NCBI GenBank assembly: GCA_013054445.1 | Contig: JAAMPI010000453.1 | Span: 1-37,346, forward strand | Direction: 5' to 3' | From: Cudoniella acicularis | Taxonomy: Eukaryota; Ascomycota; Leotiomycetes; Helotiales; Helotiaceae | Length of the DNA: 37,346 nucleotides | In this document: one piece after another, positions 1-12,400 of the stretch | How positions within the stretch are numbered: position 1 is the first letter of the stretch | Layout: the number at the start of each line of letters is the position of its first letter | Notes under the pieces: generated by a model | What the model was told of the DNA's origin: nothing | The model's database searches: none | What the model saw: only the letters and a program-made list of their open reading frames with translations | Made by a program: the position numbers and the translations under genes

Positions 1-612
1 GCCAACCCCAAAATTATTCCATCCACCAATCTCTCAAAAAATAAACAAGCAAAAACCGCGACGTGCAACAAAATCATTGCAAACACGGGAGAGGCCGCGT
101 CAACCACTTACTCATTTTTGCACCGCCCCTGGGAAACTGGGGAAACGGGGATACATGTGATGCCCGAGCTCCGCTGACCGAATGTTGACTGTGCTTGTGC
201 CTCCCCTAAAAAGGTGAGACCAACCCAATGAGAACTTGTAGAATTGCGGGAAGTACTTGTCGAGGCTCCACAAAAGGTAGGGCTGAAGGATTTTTCAAGG
301 GATGGGACGACGCATGAGGCGATGGGATGGCACCAGGGTACTGTAAGCTATACGAGGAAGGAAGATCGATCAATCGCAAGACTCGGGAAAAGATAAAGTA
401 GTTGGTAGGTTTAAGAGGAAGTCAAATTCGGAATTGGAATCATAAGCATGTACATAAACGTCCCCTTTCCCTTCGCCACCCAAAAACCGAATCACACCAA
501 TCATTGACCTCCCCAATCATAATCATCTAATACTCCGTGCCATCGTTCCATTCGTAACTGGTCTCTTTTACCAATAACCTCCCAGAAGACTCGCGTCTCG
601 TAGTTCAAAATT
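1..612. other. 3' flank of pyruvate carboxylase, no gene seen
   Basis: No reading frame in this stretch looks like a protein. It lies downstream of the stop codon of the minus-strand pyruvate carboxylase gene and should contain its 3' untranslated region and polyadenylation site. I see no RNA gene or repeat here. Confidence 0.6.
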
Positions 613-3600
613 CTACTTGGCATTCGCAGGCTTAACAATCTTACAGATAAGGTCTGAACCTCCAACCGAATCACCTTCCTTGATTTGGATGCTGCTAACT
701 TTGCCGGCATGAGGTGCAGAGATAACCATTTCCTATTCGCATTAGCCGAATTCCAAATCGAGGGTAGCAATAAACTCACCATCTTCATAGCACTCAACAC
801 GGCAATAGGATCACCCTTCTTAACTTCACCAGCTTCGTGAACCCGAATCTCGACCACGACACCAGCCATGGGAGCTCCGACCTGGCTTGAATCTCCAGGA
901 TCAGCCTTTGGTCGGCTGGTGTTCTCGACAGCGGCCTTTTTGTCGTCAACCGTAACTTGTCGGACCTCACCTGCGAATACGTTAGTACAGGGTTGATTGG
1001 AAAGGCACAAGGATCTTACCGTTCATTTCATAGAATACCTCTCGTTGACCGGTTGTGTCTGACAATGGACCAACAGCAAGAAGCTTCAAAATCAAAACCT
1101 TACCCTTCTCGAGTTCCACGTGGAACTCCTCTCCAATCTCAGGAGCTGACAAGAAGTATCTTGTAGGAAGGACACTAAGATCACCATACTTTTGGATGAA
1201 TTTCCGGTAATCTTCAAACACCTTGGGGTACATGGCATAACTAGCGACATCGCACTCAGTAACGCTGCCCCACTTTGTGTGAATATCTTTCTTGATCTTC
1301 TGGAGATCAAGCGGCTCCAAGGTCAAACCTGGTCGCTTGTCAAGCTTGCGTCTGCCACGTAGGGCGTTGGTGCGCAGAGGCTCAGGGAAGCCACCATATG
1401 GTTGACCCATGAGACCTTCGAAGAACTCAAGGACCGAGCCGGGGAAATCAAGCTCACCAGCTCTCTTCTGAACATCATCAAAGTTGAGCTTGTTGGAGAC
1501 CATGAATTGAGCCAAGTCACCAACGACCTTCGAAGTCGGCGTGACCTTGACGATGTCGCCGAGTAGATCATTAGCCTGCTCGTACGCCTTCTTTGTTTCT
1601 GCCCATTGTGCACCAAGACCAAGCTGGGAAGCTTGGAACATCATGTTGGTTAATTGACCACCTGGAATCTCGTGTTCATACACCTCAGGATCAGGACCAG
1701 TAAGGCCAGCCTCAAATGGTGAGTACAGGAGACGGAGCTGAGCCCAGTATGTGTCGATGGCTCGGATATGGTGAACATTCAAACCCGGATCGAGGTCTGA
1801 TCCCTCCAAAGAGGCGAGAACAGCGCCGACACTTGGCTGAGAGGTCATACCAGACAAACTATCTGTAGCAGTGTCGACGGCATCAGCTCCGGCATTGGCG
1901 CAAGCAACCATCGAAGCAACACCGGTACCGGCAGAGTCGTGGGTATGAACATGGATAGGGAGATCTGGGTACTTCTTTCGGATTGATCCAATCAAAATAG
2001 TGGCCGCCCTCGGCTTAAGAACACCCGCCATATCCTTGATGCCGAGAATGTGGATCTTGAGGTTGACAAGCTTCTCAACCAAGCTCAAGTAGTACTCCAA
2101 GTTGTATTTCTTGTGGGGGTTCAACATATCTCCGCTATAGCAGACCGTTCCCTCAACAACACCGCGAGCTTTGTGAACCGCCTTAATACCAACCTCGAGT
2201 TGATCAATGTCATTCAATGCATCGAAAACACGGAAGATATCCACACCATGTTTCTTGGCCTGTTCGCAGAAGTGGTAAATGGCATTGTCGGGCAACGAGG
2301 AGTATGCCACGCCGTTGGCACCTCTAAGTAACATTTGGAATGGGATATTGGGAACAAGCTTGCGCATCTTTCGGAGTCTGTCCCAAGGATCCTCATAGAG
2401 GAAACGCATTGCTACATCGAATGTAGCTCCACCCCAACATTCGAGACTGTAGAGGTTGCTATAAGCATGGCTAGTCTCCCTGGCGATGTTAAGGAGATCA
2501 ACAGTTCGCACACGAGTGGCCAGTAACGACTGATGAGCATCGCGCCAAGTGGTGTCCATCAAAAGACAACCCTTGTTCGCTCGGACGGCCTTAGCAAATG
2601 CTTCTGGTCCTTCCTTAACGATAATGTTCCTCCAGCCCTTTTGGCAAGGCTCGGCAGTGTCAATCTTCTGTCCCTTATCGTCGAAGAGCTCGGGTAAAAT
2701 GATCTCTCCCTTAAATTTGGGCTCTCCGATCTGGCCCTTGATGCTGCTGCCATTGACAGCAACATCGCCCAAGTATGCCAACAACTTTTGAGCACGATTT
2801 TGACTGCCAACAAGGTCGAACAGCTCTGGGGTATCATCGATGAAAGTAGTCCAGCAGTTGCCGTCGATGAAAGTAGGGTGGGTGAGTAGCGAAGCCAGGA
2901 AAGGAATGTTAGTTTTGACACCACGGATTCGGAATTCTACCAAGGCTCGAAGCATCTTTCTTCGAGCAATTTCATATGTGGAGCCGTGGCAAGTACATTT
3001 GACCAACATGGAGTCGTAGTGAGGGGTGATGATTGCGCCTGCAAATCCGTTTCCACCATCCAAACGAACTCCATTGCCACCGGCTGATCGATACACTTCA
3101 ATCTTTCCAGTATCTGGCTGGAATTGTTTGGAAGGATCTTCGGTAGTGATACGGCATTGAATAGCGAATCCCCTAGTTGAGATGCGGTCTTGTGTTAGGC
3201 CTAGTTGGGCCAATGTCGCACCAGCTGCGATCTGAATTTGAGCAGCAATGAGATCAATGCCAGTGATCTCCTCGGTGATTGTGTGCTCGACTTGAATACG
3301 GGGGTTAATTTCGATGAAGTAGTATCGGTTCTGCTGGTCGACCAAGAATTCTGCAGTTCCTGCATTGCGGTAGTTGACTGATTTTGCCAGCTTGACAGCA
3401 TCAGCAAGGAGAGCATCTCTCACTTCAGTTGGGAGATCTTTAGCAGGGGCTAATTCGACGACCTTTTGGTGTCTTCTTTGAACAGAGCAATCACGTTCAT
3501 ACAAGTGGACAATGTTTCCATGGTTGTCTCCCAAAAGCTGCACTTCGATGTGCTTAGGCTTGTCAAGGAATCTTTCCACAAAGACAGTGCCGTTGCCGAA

Positions 3601-4771
3601 AGCAGACTTGGCCTCGGATGTTGCACGGTTGAACGAGTCCTCGAGGCTTGCTTGTTCTCGAACAACACGCATACCACGTCCACCACCTCCGTAGGCCGCC
3701 TTGATGATGATTGGGAACCCATATTCATCTGTGAACTTCTTAACATCTTCGAACTTATCAACCGCACCCTCAGTTCCTGGGACGACTGGAACATTTGCTT
3801 TTATGGCCAGGGTCCTGGCAGAGACTTTGTCGCCGAGGGAATCGATTACTTCTGGAGAGGGACCGACAAACTGTAGTTAATTGAGTTAGATATTTTAGCT
3901 GTGGCTATGTAGATATTGACTTACAATCAAGCCGGCCTTCTCGACCTTGCGGGCGAAGTCGGCATTCTCAGAGAGGAATCCATAACCTGAGAGACAAATT
4001 AGGCCATTGTATCTCACCACGTGCCATTGCTCATACCAGGGTGGATCATTTGAACCCCATGCTGGAGAGCAATCTTGATAATTTCATCTCCCGCCAAGTA
4101 TGCCCCGACAGGTGTGTATTGACCTCGCTTTCCAATAACATAGGCTTCATCGGCTTCTGCAAAAGGAAATATGGTTAGCGGGTGTCTCCATGTGTTCGGA
4201 CTCCGGAGCCACGTACTCTGCCTGTGCATGCTTAGTCTGTCCTCATAACTGCAGACTTGTTAGTCTCCTATTATCAGATGATCCCTGAAATTTTACCTGA
4301 AGACCGCGACGGTCTGAAGCGAAAGCTCATGAGCCTAGTTTATGTTAGCATCTCCCCCAAGTTTTGGCGCAAGCCCCCGGAAGAAGCAAAACTCACTGTT
4401 CGGAAAATCTACAACATCAGACAAAAAAATTAGCAAGCCTCACTACCCCGCCTCAGCCAATTGAGCACATACGCGAATAGCTGCACATCACCGTCAGTTT
4501 GTGAGTCACGAAAAAATTGACAGGCGGGGAATACTTACGAATTTCTCCTCGATTAGCCACTGTGTTACGCAGGTCACCCGTCAGCCCATTGTTGCTCTGA
4601 AAGGCCCTCCAAGGCCAGAATAGCTGCAATGCAGCACTTACCGAGGATCTTCTTCAATTGCATAATGCTGGAGTTGGCACGAATGCGATGGACGGTCTGC
4701 GCCTGCTTGAGGTCCATACCCTCCTCGAACACCTCGCTGTAGGCGCCATTGGGGCCGTGCTGGTCAGTCAT
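613..4771 (-). CDS. pyc: pyruvate carboxylase
   Basis: Biotin enzyme that makes oxaloacetate from pyruvate, bicarbonate and ATP; cytosolic in fungi, and no transit peptide is seen. Exons (minus): 4642-4771, 4539-4559, 4473-4480, 4397-4408, 4297-4334, 4217-4248, 4037-4156, 3925-3986, 1020-3870, 780-970, 613-732. They total 3,585 bases, 1,194 residues, the usual fungal length. Domains in order: biotin carboxylase (about 40-490) with VANRGEIPIR, the glycine-rich ATP loop GGGGRGMR near 201-208 and NPRIQVEHT; carboxyltransferase (about 560-840) with MDTTWRDAHQ and the metal-binding HVHTHD; and a C-terminal biotinyl domain with AMKM, Lys about 1154 being the biotin site. The start at 4771 gives the usual short N-terminus. 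The first 430 coding bases are split by eight introns of 48-82 bases, while most of the rest is one 2.85-kb exon. Confidence 0.97.
4397..4559 (-). other. pyc: three consecutive microexons of pyc (21, 8 and 12 bases)
   Basis: Exons at 4539-4559, 4473-4480 and 4397-4408 are separated by introns 4481-4538 and 4409-4472, with 4560-4641 upstream and 4335-4396 downstream. All four introns have GT-AG ends. Spliced, they give the invariant stretch VANRGE-IPIR-IFRT and keep frame. Without the 8- and 12-base exons the conserved IPIRIFRT would be lost, which is strong support for them. Confidence 0.9.
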
Positions 4772-6455
4772 TTTTGCAGAGTGATGTTTTTTCGTGAGGA
4801 TTGAGCCTGCAAAGAGCTTGAGCTGGTGCTGGTCAAGCTATGCACGCTCGCGGGCAGGTTTTTGCAAACGAAGCCGAGGAGAGCTTCCCGAGCTGAAGAA
4901 GAGAGTGAGAGTGCACCGGAATCAGTCAATCGACCGGGCGGGGTGTTTTTATAGGATCAAGGACGGGCACGCAGCACAGCAGAACAAAGGACGAGGGAGT
5001 GGAGAGGTGTTGTTTTGTGGTGAGGGCGGAGGGCTAATCGGGGGAGGCAGGAAGGTTGTTGAAATGCTCGGTTTTTATGACATCGGCCTTGCTTGGAAGC
5101 TGTGTCGGCGTGGTGGGGTTGATTGCTCCTGCCCGCACCAGAGGAGCTGTGTGCTGTGTCACTACGCAGTATGTGAGCTATGGCAATGCTCGTTAAAGAA
5201 TGCCTGTCGCCGCCCCCTGTCGCCGTCCAATGGCCGCCGTGCGATATGAGAGTTTTTGAGACTGGGCCGCTGGGCGCCCTCTCCAATGCGTGCGAAGTGC
5301 GCTTGGAATGCAGGCGATCTGGCTGCTGCGCGGGAGGTACTATAGGCACTGCGAGTCTGGACAATCAGGTTTCACCGCGACGAGCTTCTTGTGATAAGGC
5401 TATGAGAGGCGTAAGGGGTTGGGGTGCTGTGTACCCAGGTGCCTATGGCAACAATGACATCGGTGGGGTTGCAATTGCCGTGAAGGGGTACAGCTTGTGC
5501 TGCTATATTCCCAGAGAAGCTGTTGTGGCGTCGAGAAGCAGAGTGTAGGAAGTACGAAGTACAGATATATCTACTCTTCGCGGATTCTGCACTTTGCTGC
5601 ACCTCTTTTGCTCAACCGACAACCGGATTCCTGTGCTCTGGAGACGCCCACTGTTCCCACTGTTCCCATTGCGCCCCATGCAACGGAGTCTCCATGGCCT
5701 ACTCCCTAATGACTTTTTTCTGCGAGACGTGTGAACCGAAAAAGGCCTCGCTATTCTCGCCATTCCACCCCCCGAAGCCGCCGACCTCGGCTGCAGCGAG
5801 CTTGCAGTTTTTTCTCTTCACGAGGGTGACGAGGCTGATGGACGGGAGCACCGTGGCAGCCTGCCGGCTCTTCGTGTCTTGCAGCTGTAGTGTGCGAGGT
5901 GAAGTGTGAGCTTTCCTTCTGCATATCTGATGCTGCACGCCCCCTGCCCAGCTTTCAAGGCCGGATGTAGCCGCTCAAATAACAAAAATGACTCGTGAAG
6001 GCGTCTCCGGATTTGTTTTCTACATGCTCACGATTCTTCACACAAGACACCGTCACCCGTCGGTGAGACACTTAGCGCCGTCGTCAGACTTCTCAGGCCA
6101 CACATGGCCTTCTTTTCTTCGTACCTAGTTGCTCAACTACAGGAGAATCTGTCTCACGTTGGCCCAAGCAATTCTATTAAGAGACACCAGCACTAGTACA
6201 ATTACAGATGTAAAGGGCTTTTGTCAAAATACATCAAAGGATCTAGTAAAGCAAGCTGAGAATCCTCCTATCAGTTACACGCGTGCCTCTTAAAGCAGGT
6301 CCTCCGCCAGGACCACCCAGATGCATGCAGCCATACAACTACACCATGATGTGGAATGACACAAAAACCCCGTTGAATTACCCCGCTGGAGAAATCAAAA
6401 AGGTACGACCCAGATACCCCATCATTAATACATCCCGAAATCGATTCGTGCAATT
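4772..6455. promoter_or_regulatory. pyc upstream region and clathrin 3' flank
   Basis: The region lies between the pyc start codon and the clathrin stop codon, both genes on the minus strand. It should carry the pyc promoter and 5' leader at its left end and the clathrin 3' UTR at its right end. Several overlapping open frames of 70-150 codons occur on both strands between 4.8 and 5.9 kb. None has a recognisable domain or convincing composition, so I do not call them genes. Confidence 0.5.
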
Positions 6456-9400
6456 TCAGAAACCAGAATAGCCCGTTGGCTGAGGAGCGAACCCGTTCGT
6501 CTGCCCAAAAGAAGCCGGAGATGCTCGTCCAGTCGCGCCCGCGGTAATCATCAACCGGTTTCCTCCGAGAATAGGTGCCGAGCTCTCGTCCGTCTCCTGT
6601 GACTTCTCCCGCAACTTGCGCTCCTCATTATCTCTCTTCAGGATTTCAATAGTTGAGCTCTGCTGCGCAAGGTAGTTGATCATGAAAGGCATAGTGAAGT
6701 CCGTCAGACCGTGACGCCATGAAATCTCCATTACAACATGCACTGGAATTAAGTCGTAGCAAGCATACAACATTCCAACATAGCATTCTCGACTGCCAAT
6801 GTCGACGAACTAAAAACAGTTAGATGGTTGGATATACGAGACATGGGAATAAAACTTACGTATCTGAGCAACTCCTCAACAACATCCGACTTTCCAGACA
6901 TCGCTGCAGTCTCAATGGCATCCTTGAAGAGCTTGTCTTGCTTGGAAAGAGCAATTGACTTCTCCCATCGCTTGTTCTTCCGGTAAATATTGGCTGCAAT
7001 CTGGCGGAAGAAGACCAAGTCGTGGCGCTCTAGGCGTTGGGCAAGCTCTACAGGGTCATAGTTGTCGTAGTTTTCAACCGAGTCTCGCAATGTCTTGTAG
7101 TCCTCCTCTTCTATCAAAAGATCATTAATGGCACTGTTGACAATCTTCTTGTTTTGTGATTGAACATTGAGGAGGAATGGTTTGATAAGAGGGATATTGT
7201 CGGACTTCTCAAACATCTTGACAACTCGATTGACGTCAACTCTTGGAGTTAGAGCTTGGAGAAGGTCGGTGAGAAGAGAAGGCTGCTCCTGAAGGTAGAA
7301 GTTGAGTGCCCGGTAATAGATCTCCAAGTTCGCGACTTTGATGACAATATCCTTGAAAGAGTGATGCTCCCAGGCGTCGGCAGCTCGCTCCATCATGGCA
7401 AGTGCAGCATTGTCCCACTCATCATAATGGCAGTAGAGGAACACCAATTCTGGCCAGAGATGTGCCTCTTCACATGCGCGAATCATCTTGGGAATGTTGA
7501 TGCGGCCCCAGAATAACTTCAAGTGCTCCATCACACGATCTGGATGGTATTTCGACAGGGCGATACCAAGTTCAGTGAACATGCCCATATGAGCACGCTC
7601 GAGACCGAGACCTTGCTCGAGAAGTGCAATAAGCTCGTCAAAGTAACCATTTCGTTCATATTGCTTAACGAGTCCTTGCAACTCCTCAGCATCAACAATC
7701 AGATTCAAGCCGCAAATTTGGGCAAGTCTGAACTCCTTCTTCTCAACACACGCAGCGTTGACCTGCTTCCAGACCTTGATGTTGTTAGCTTTACGTGCGC
7801 ATTCGACAGCGGCTTGGTATTCCTCGAGATGAACAAGGGTAGTTGCAAGCTTGGCCCAGTTGGAGATGCTCGTAAAGAAGATCTTTGCCGCTTGATGGTA
7901 TCCTTCAGCATATGCCTTGTCACCAGACTCCTCAACATCAGCAACGTTCGTGCCTCGCAAGAAATCCTCCAACTCGTTTAGTTGGTCTGTGCGAGCATAG
8001 GCAAACGCTAAAGCAGTATCGATAGCGGGTTCTCGAAGAGTCTTTCGTGACATACGGAGGAATTTGATAAGATCCTCATCTTTGCCAGCATGAGTGGCAA
8101 TCTCGATGACTTCCAAGTAGTTGCTGGGGTCATCCGCACGAATATAGGAGGCAATACCATCACTGACACGCAAGCCGTCTAATTGAGCCTTGGCAACTCT
8201 GCTCCACACCTCTGGAAGTTCGACCCGCTCAGCATATTCCTGGGCACGGTCAATGCTCACGATATGTTCTACGAGAACATCTGCAGCGCTCTTGTGGTCG
8301 TTGATCTTCTTGTAGACCTCGAAGGCTTCCTCGAACAAGCCGACCTCGATACAAATGTTGGCAATATCAGGGGCATTATAAGCATCAAGTCTATGGATGT
8401 AGTCCATAACTCGGGCTTTGTCGGCCTTGGTGGCGGTGAGGATAAGAAGATTCTGCAAATTCTCATTGTCACTGAATGGTGATGGCTCGAGAACAATTTT
8501 TTCGAGAAGCTCGATCAATTCAGCGGGCAAATCTGCGGCAAGGAAGGAAGCCACAGCCACAGAGACCTTGTCAGGCTCAGTAGATTCCGGAACAGCTGTC
8601 GAGATGACTTGATCGATAACAGAGCGGCGATGAATGTTGTTGGAGCTGAGAACAAAGGCCCATAGCTCACGGTCAGCGCGCTCGAGAAGGTAGCGCGATT
8701 GGGCCTTGAACATGGAGTTTTCGTTGGTGATGTTGACCAGCTCAAGATCATTTTGACCTTTTCTGTAAGCAATGTATGCAAGATTTGGATCCCGCTTCTC
8801 GCAATACTTTCCAACAGTGAGAGGATCGTATTGATCGTTCTCCTTCAAGAACTTCTCGGGGTTGTTATTACTGTCGATGTAGATCTTGGCGAGGGCATTG
8901 TAGACTGCCTGCTGTTGGTTGCCTGCTGCAAGCGTAGCCTCAAGGAATGGCAGTAGAAGCTTCAATCGATTTCTGGATTCCACCTCAGCAACAAGCTCAT
9001 CTATTGGTACAGAGGCTGGGTTGACGGTTTGGAGCAGGTTCTTGATGATTGACTCGTCACAGTCAACGTCCAAAAGACCACCAACCACGGCAGGTGTTCG
9101 CGCGGGATTGACACGCTGAACATAAACCTCAATAGATTTGAACTGCTGGTTTTGGTAAAGGTAAAGGACCAAATCGTGGATGAAGTTGAATCTATCGCAA
9201 ACAATGATGAGAGGTAGCTGCTCGGTTAATTTGGCTTCCTTCAAGAAGTTCTTGACCTTCTCAGGGTTATAATGGTTGCTGTCTCGGCAAATTCTCTCAA
9301 CCTCAGTAAATTGGCCCATCTTTGTGGCAGCCTCAATGTACTTGAAATTAACATCCTGATCTTCGCTGAGGTTGACGATACTTCCGAGGTAATAAAAGAG

Positions 9401-12400
9401 ACCCTCAGAAGTCTTGTATTTCTCGAAGAGATCGATCAACCGCACCGGGCCAAGAAGATCGGAGTACTTTGTAGCAATTTGGACCACGGCGGCAAGATTT
9501 TGGCGAATGTTTGTCTTCAGCATTGCATCGAGGCAATCTAAAGATTGCTCGAGTGACAAGCGGCCAAAGAAACCGGTAAGCCAATCCTGAGAGAAGTTTG
9601 GAGTTGCAACAATATTCACAATTACTCGCTTTACAGACTCTGGATCATCGTAGTGCTCCAAGGCTCTCTGAGAGAGACCAGCTTGCTCACAGAGTTGTGC
9701 AATGCGAGGTCTGTCGTAATGGGAGAACATGTCGTTACCAAGGATAGCATCAGCAACTTGCGGCGCATTAATAAGGTTCATTTCCAAAAGACGAGTCTGC
9801 AAGTGACCCTGCTCTGGTCTATTGTCCTTGAGGGCGTCAAGTAAGAAAGCAGTAGCAGGTTGGATCATCCCCTGAGCTTGGAAAACATCGACAACCCGCT
9901 CAATATCAACTAGGGAACCCCCTTCGTTATTTGCCAATTGAGTTGCAAATTCGGCTCCCTTCTCGGGGTTAATTCGGACTAACGAATGTTATGTTAGCAA
10001 ATGCTCTGTAAGACTCCAAAAGAAAGCCAGTCCAAAAAGAAGATCCGGTAGGTAATTCGAGCCAGGAGCTCGACTGCATCGACTCGGCCGCCTTATCGAT
10101 GTACTTCTGCGTTGCTAAGTGCTTATTTAGCTTTGATATATCCCTAAAGGGATGATTGCAAATGTTGCAGACAAGTTTCCGTAGAGTACCGTTTTCGGAG
10201 ACTCTGTAGGTACCAGCAACCTTGTCGAGGTGCTTTTTGGTGGTGTTGTGAATATTGAGCTCATTTGAATCTCGAAAGACAATATCGCAGGTTTCGCGTG
10301 CGTACTTCCGGGAAGCCTTGATAGTGGTTCTGCTCTTTTTCGCAATCTCCGCTTTCTATTCGGGACCAAGATTCGCTGCATATCTAGCCTGCCTAACTCT
10401 CCACTCTTCAAAGTTTTCGCGCTTCATGATAATTGATACGAGACCAGGCCCTATCCTGCTCACGTCGTCTCTGTATCATTTTCTTCCTTTGCTGCGAATT
10501 GCTCAGTCGTAAGGGTTTCAGTGTCGTTTGTAATGCGTTCGGCTAAGGCGGAGTGACTGCAACAACCATCGTACTCCATAGTTTCGCGGGACCAAGGGCA
10601 AAGGGAGGCATGCCATAGTTTTTTGTCCGAGATTTCACAGTCCAGAGCACGATAGAGAAGGTAGCTTCGATAGCGAGAATGAGGGAGCGGGCTTTAAGCC
10701 AGCCCAGCAGCTGGGATAGGGCACCAACAGAGAAGTCCCTTGTGCACAATTGTATAACCGTCGTCCAAAGCGTGCTTGGGTTATTGAAGCAGCAGTATCT
10801 TGCTGTCGTAGTGCCAGAAGCGTACAACTACACCACGACCTAGAGCAGTCCCAGAGCCTATGTAGACAGCCCAGCCTCTAGAGTACAGGAAGGTAGACAC
10901 CGAAACACCTGTTGACATCTGTTAGTAAGCTTTTCAAGGAGGCCACAGAAGGCGGATTAGGAGCTTGGAAGACTTACAGAAGACTCGGAGCTAGGACGAG
11001 AAGAGAGTCTGATTAGAGCTGATGTAGTGTTGTGTTGATGCAGCAGCATCGAGGAGGAGAAAGACTCCTTCATGTTGCTGACGTGTCCAGGTATCCAGAG
11101 GAAGGTCCGGTCCAGTCCAGTGTAAGAGGGAAGGGGGGATTAAGGAAAGGGAAAGTCCGACTCACCTATGTTCTGAAGCAGCTGAACGTAATCTGGCTGA
11201 TATCCAACTTGAGTAGCGTATGGCAAAATCTTCTCGAATTGACCAGTTTCTGCGAATGCAGCAACAACCTTTGGCGCAACATTTGCGCGTAAGTATATAC
11301 TGAGAGCAAGGTTAAGGTCATGTGGTCGGACAATATCTCCTAGCTCTTCAGAGCAATCCAACTTGTTCTCCTTCATCCATTTTTCAAGCAAGTGCTTCCG
11401 CTGTTGGGCTAGAACTGGTCTTACAAGCTCGAGAGTTTCATGCTTATTGAGGGTTCCCTTGTCAAGGAGCATGCCAAAGTATTGAAGAATAACTGAGAGT
11501 TGGCCGGGGACTGAAGGTAACGCCTTGAATCGCTCGATTGTCTGAGGTGTACGCAAGAAGCCACGAGGTGAGTTTGCCGCAATCTTGGCTGCCTCAGAAT
11601 AGTTTCCAGCAGCCAGTAGTTGATCGAACTGGTTATTATAAAGGTTGTCTGCGCCGGGAAGACTAGCTCTGGATGCGAGCTTCACTGCCAAGCCTGAATT
11701 GGCCGGGTTTTGGAGGAGGTACGGAATGATGGTAGTTTCGTCAACAGCAACGGACAGCACTTGTCCCTTGCGATTGATTCCCACAAGACCAGCAGATTCG
11801 GAGTCGGCCGTCGTGATGAAGATGGTCTCGCTAGAAATGCGGTTCATGAATATGCATGTTCCGGTCTCCAAATCGTACAAGTGGATGAAGCCATACTTGG
11901 TTACCAGGTAGATGATGCTATACTTCTGTGAAACTTGCATAGCTACCGGGAAGTCATTGACTGCTTCTGCAGGGAAGTAAACGTCCACGGCCTTCTTCGC
12001 AAACACAGGATTTTGAGCGTTGTGATCCACCTCGACAATGTGTAGCTTTGCACCTGTGGCAGTACGAACAGCGAAGGTGAAGACTTTCGTATCCGCGGGG
12101 GCAGCTTCGAGTCGTAGTGTACCAAAAGCGGCCGCGTGTCCTTCAATAGCTTGACTGATACCACGGTCCCTGGAATAGAGTTGCATGGCACCAACCACAC
12201 GTCCTTGTTGTTGGGTGATACCAATGGCAACCATCCACTTTCCATCATCACTAACCCGATAGTTGATGATTTGGCATCCCTGATAATAGTTAGCAGGATA
12301 TTATGCACTGATATTTTTGCTCAAACATACAGCTAGGTTTTGATTTCTCTTAAACACTTCTACAGGAGAAGGTTGGTTTGGATCAAAAACGTCCCAGTGA

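Noticed and set aside
957..4229. Many open frames antisense to, or in other frames of, pyruvate carboxylase
   Set aside because: These are shadows of a strongly conserved coding sequence.
4794..5909. Overlapping open frames of 70-151 codons on both strands upstream of pyc
   Set aside because: They overlap each other, have no domains, show Cys/Arg/Gly-rich chance-like composition, and fall in the pyc promoter region.
9979..11165. The possibility that the clathrin gene is two genes or a pseudogene because of the long gap
   Set aside because: Exact GT-AG ends and a perfect in-frame join at [13 protein letters not shown] show one intact gene with a long intron.
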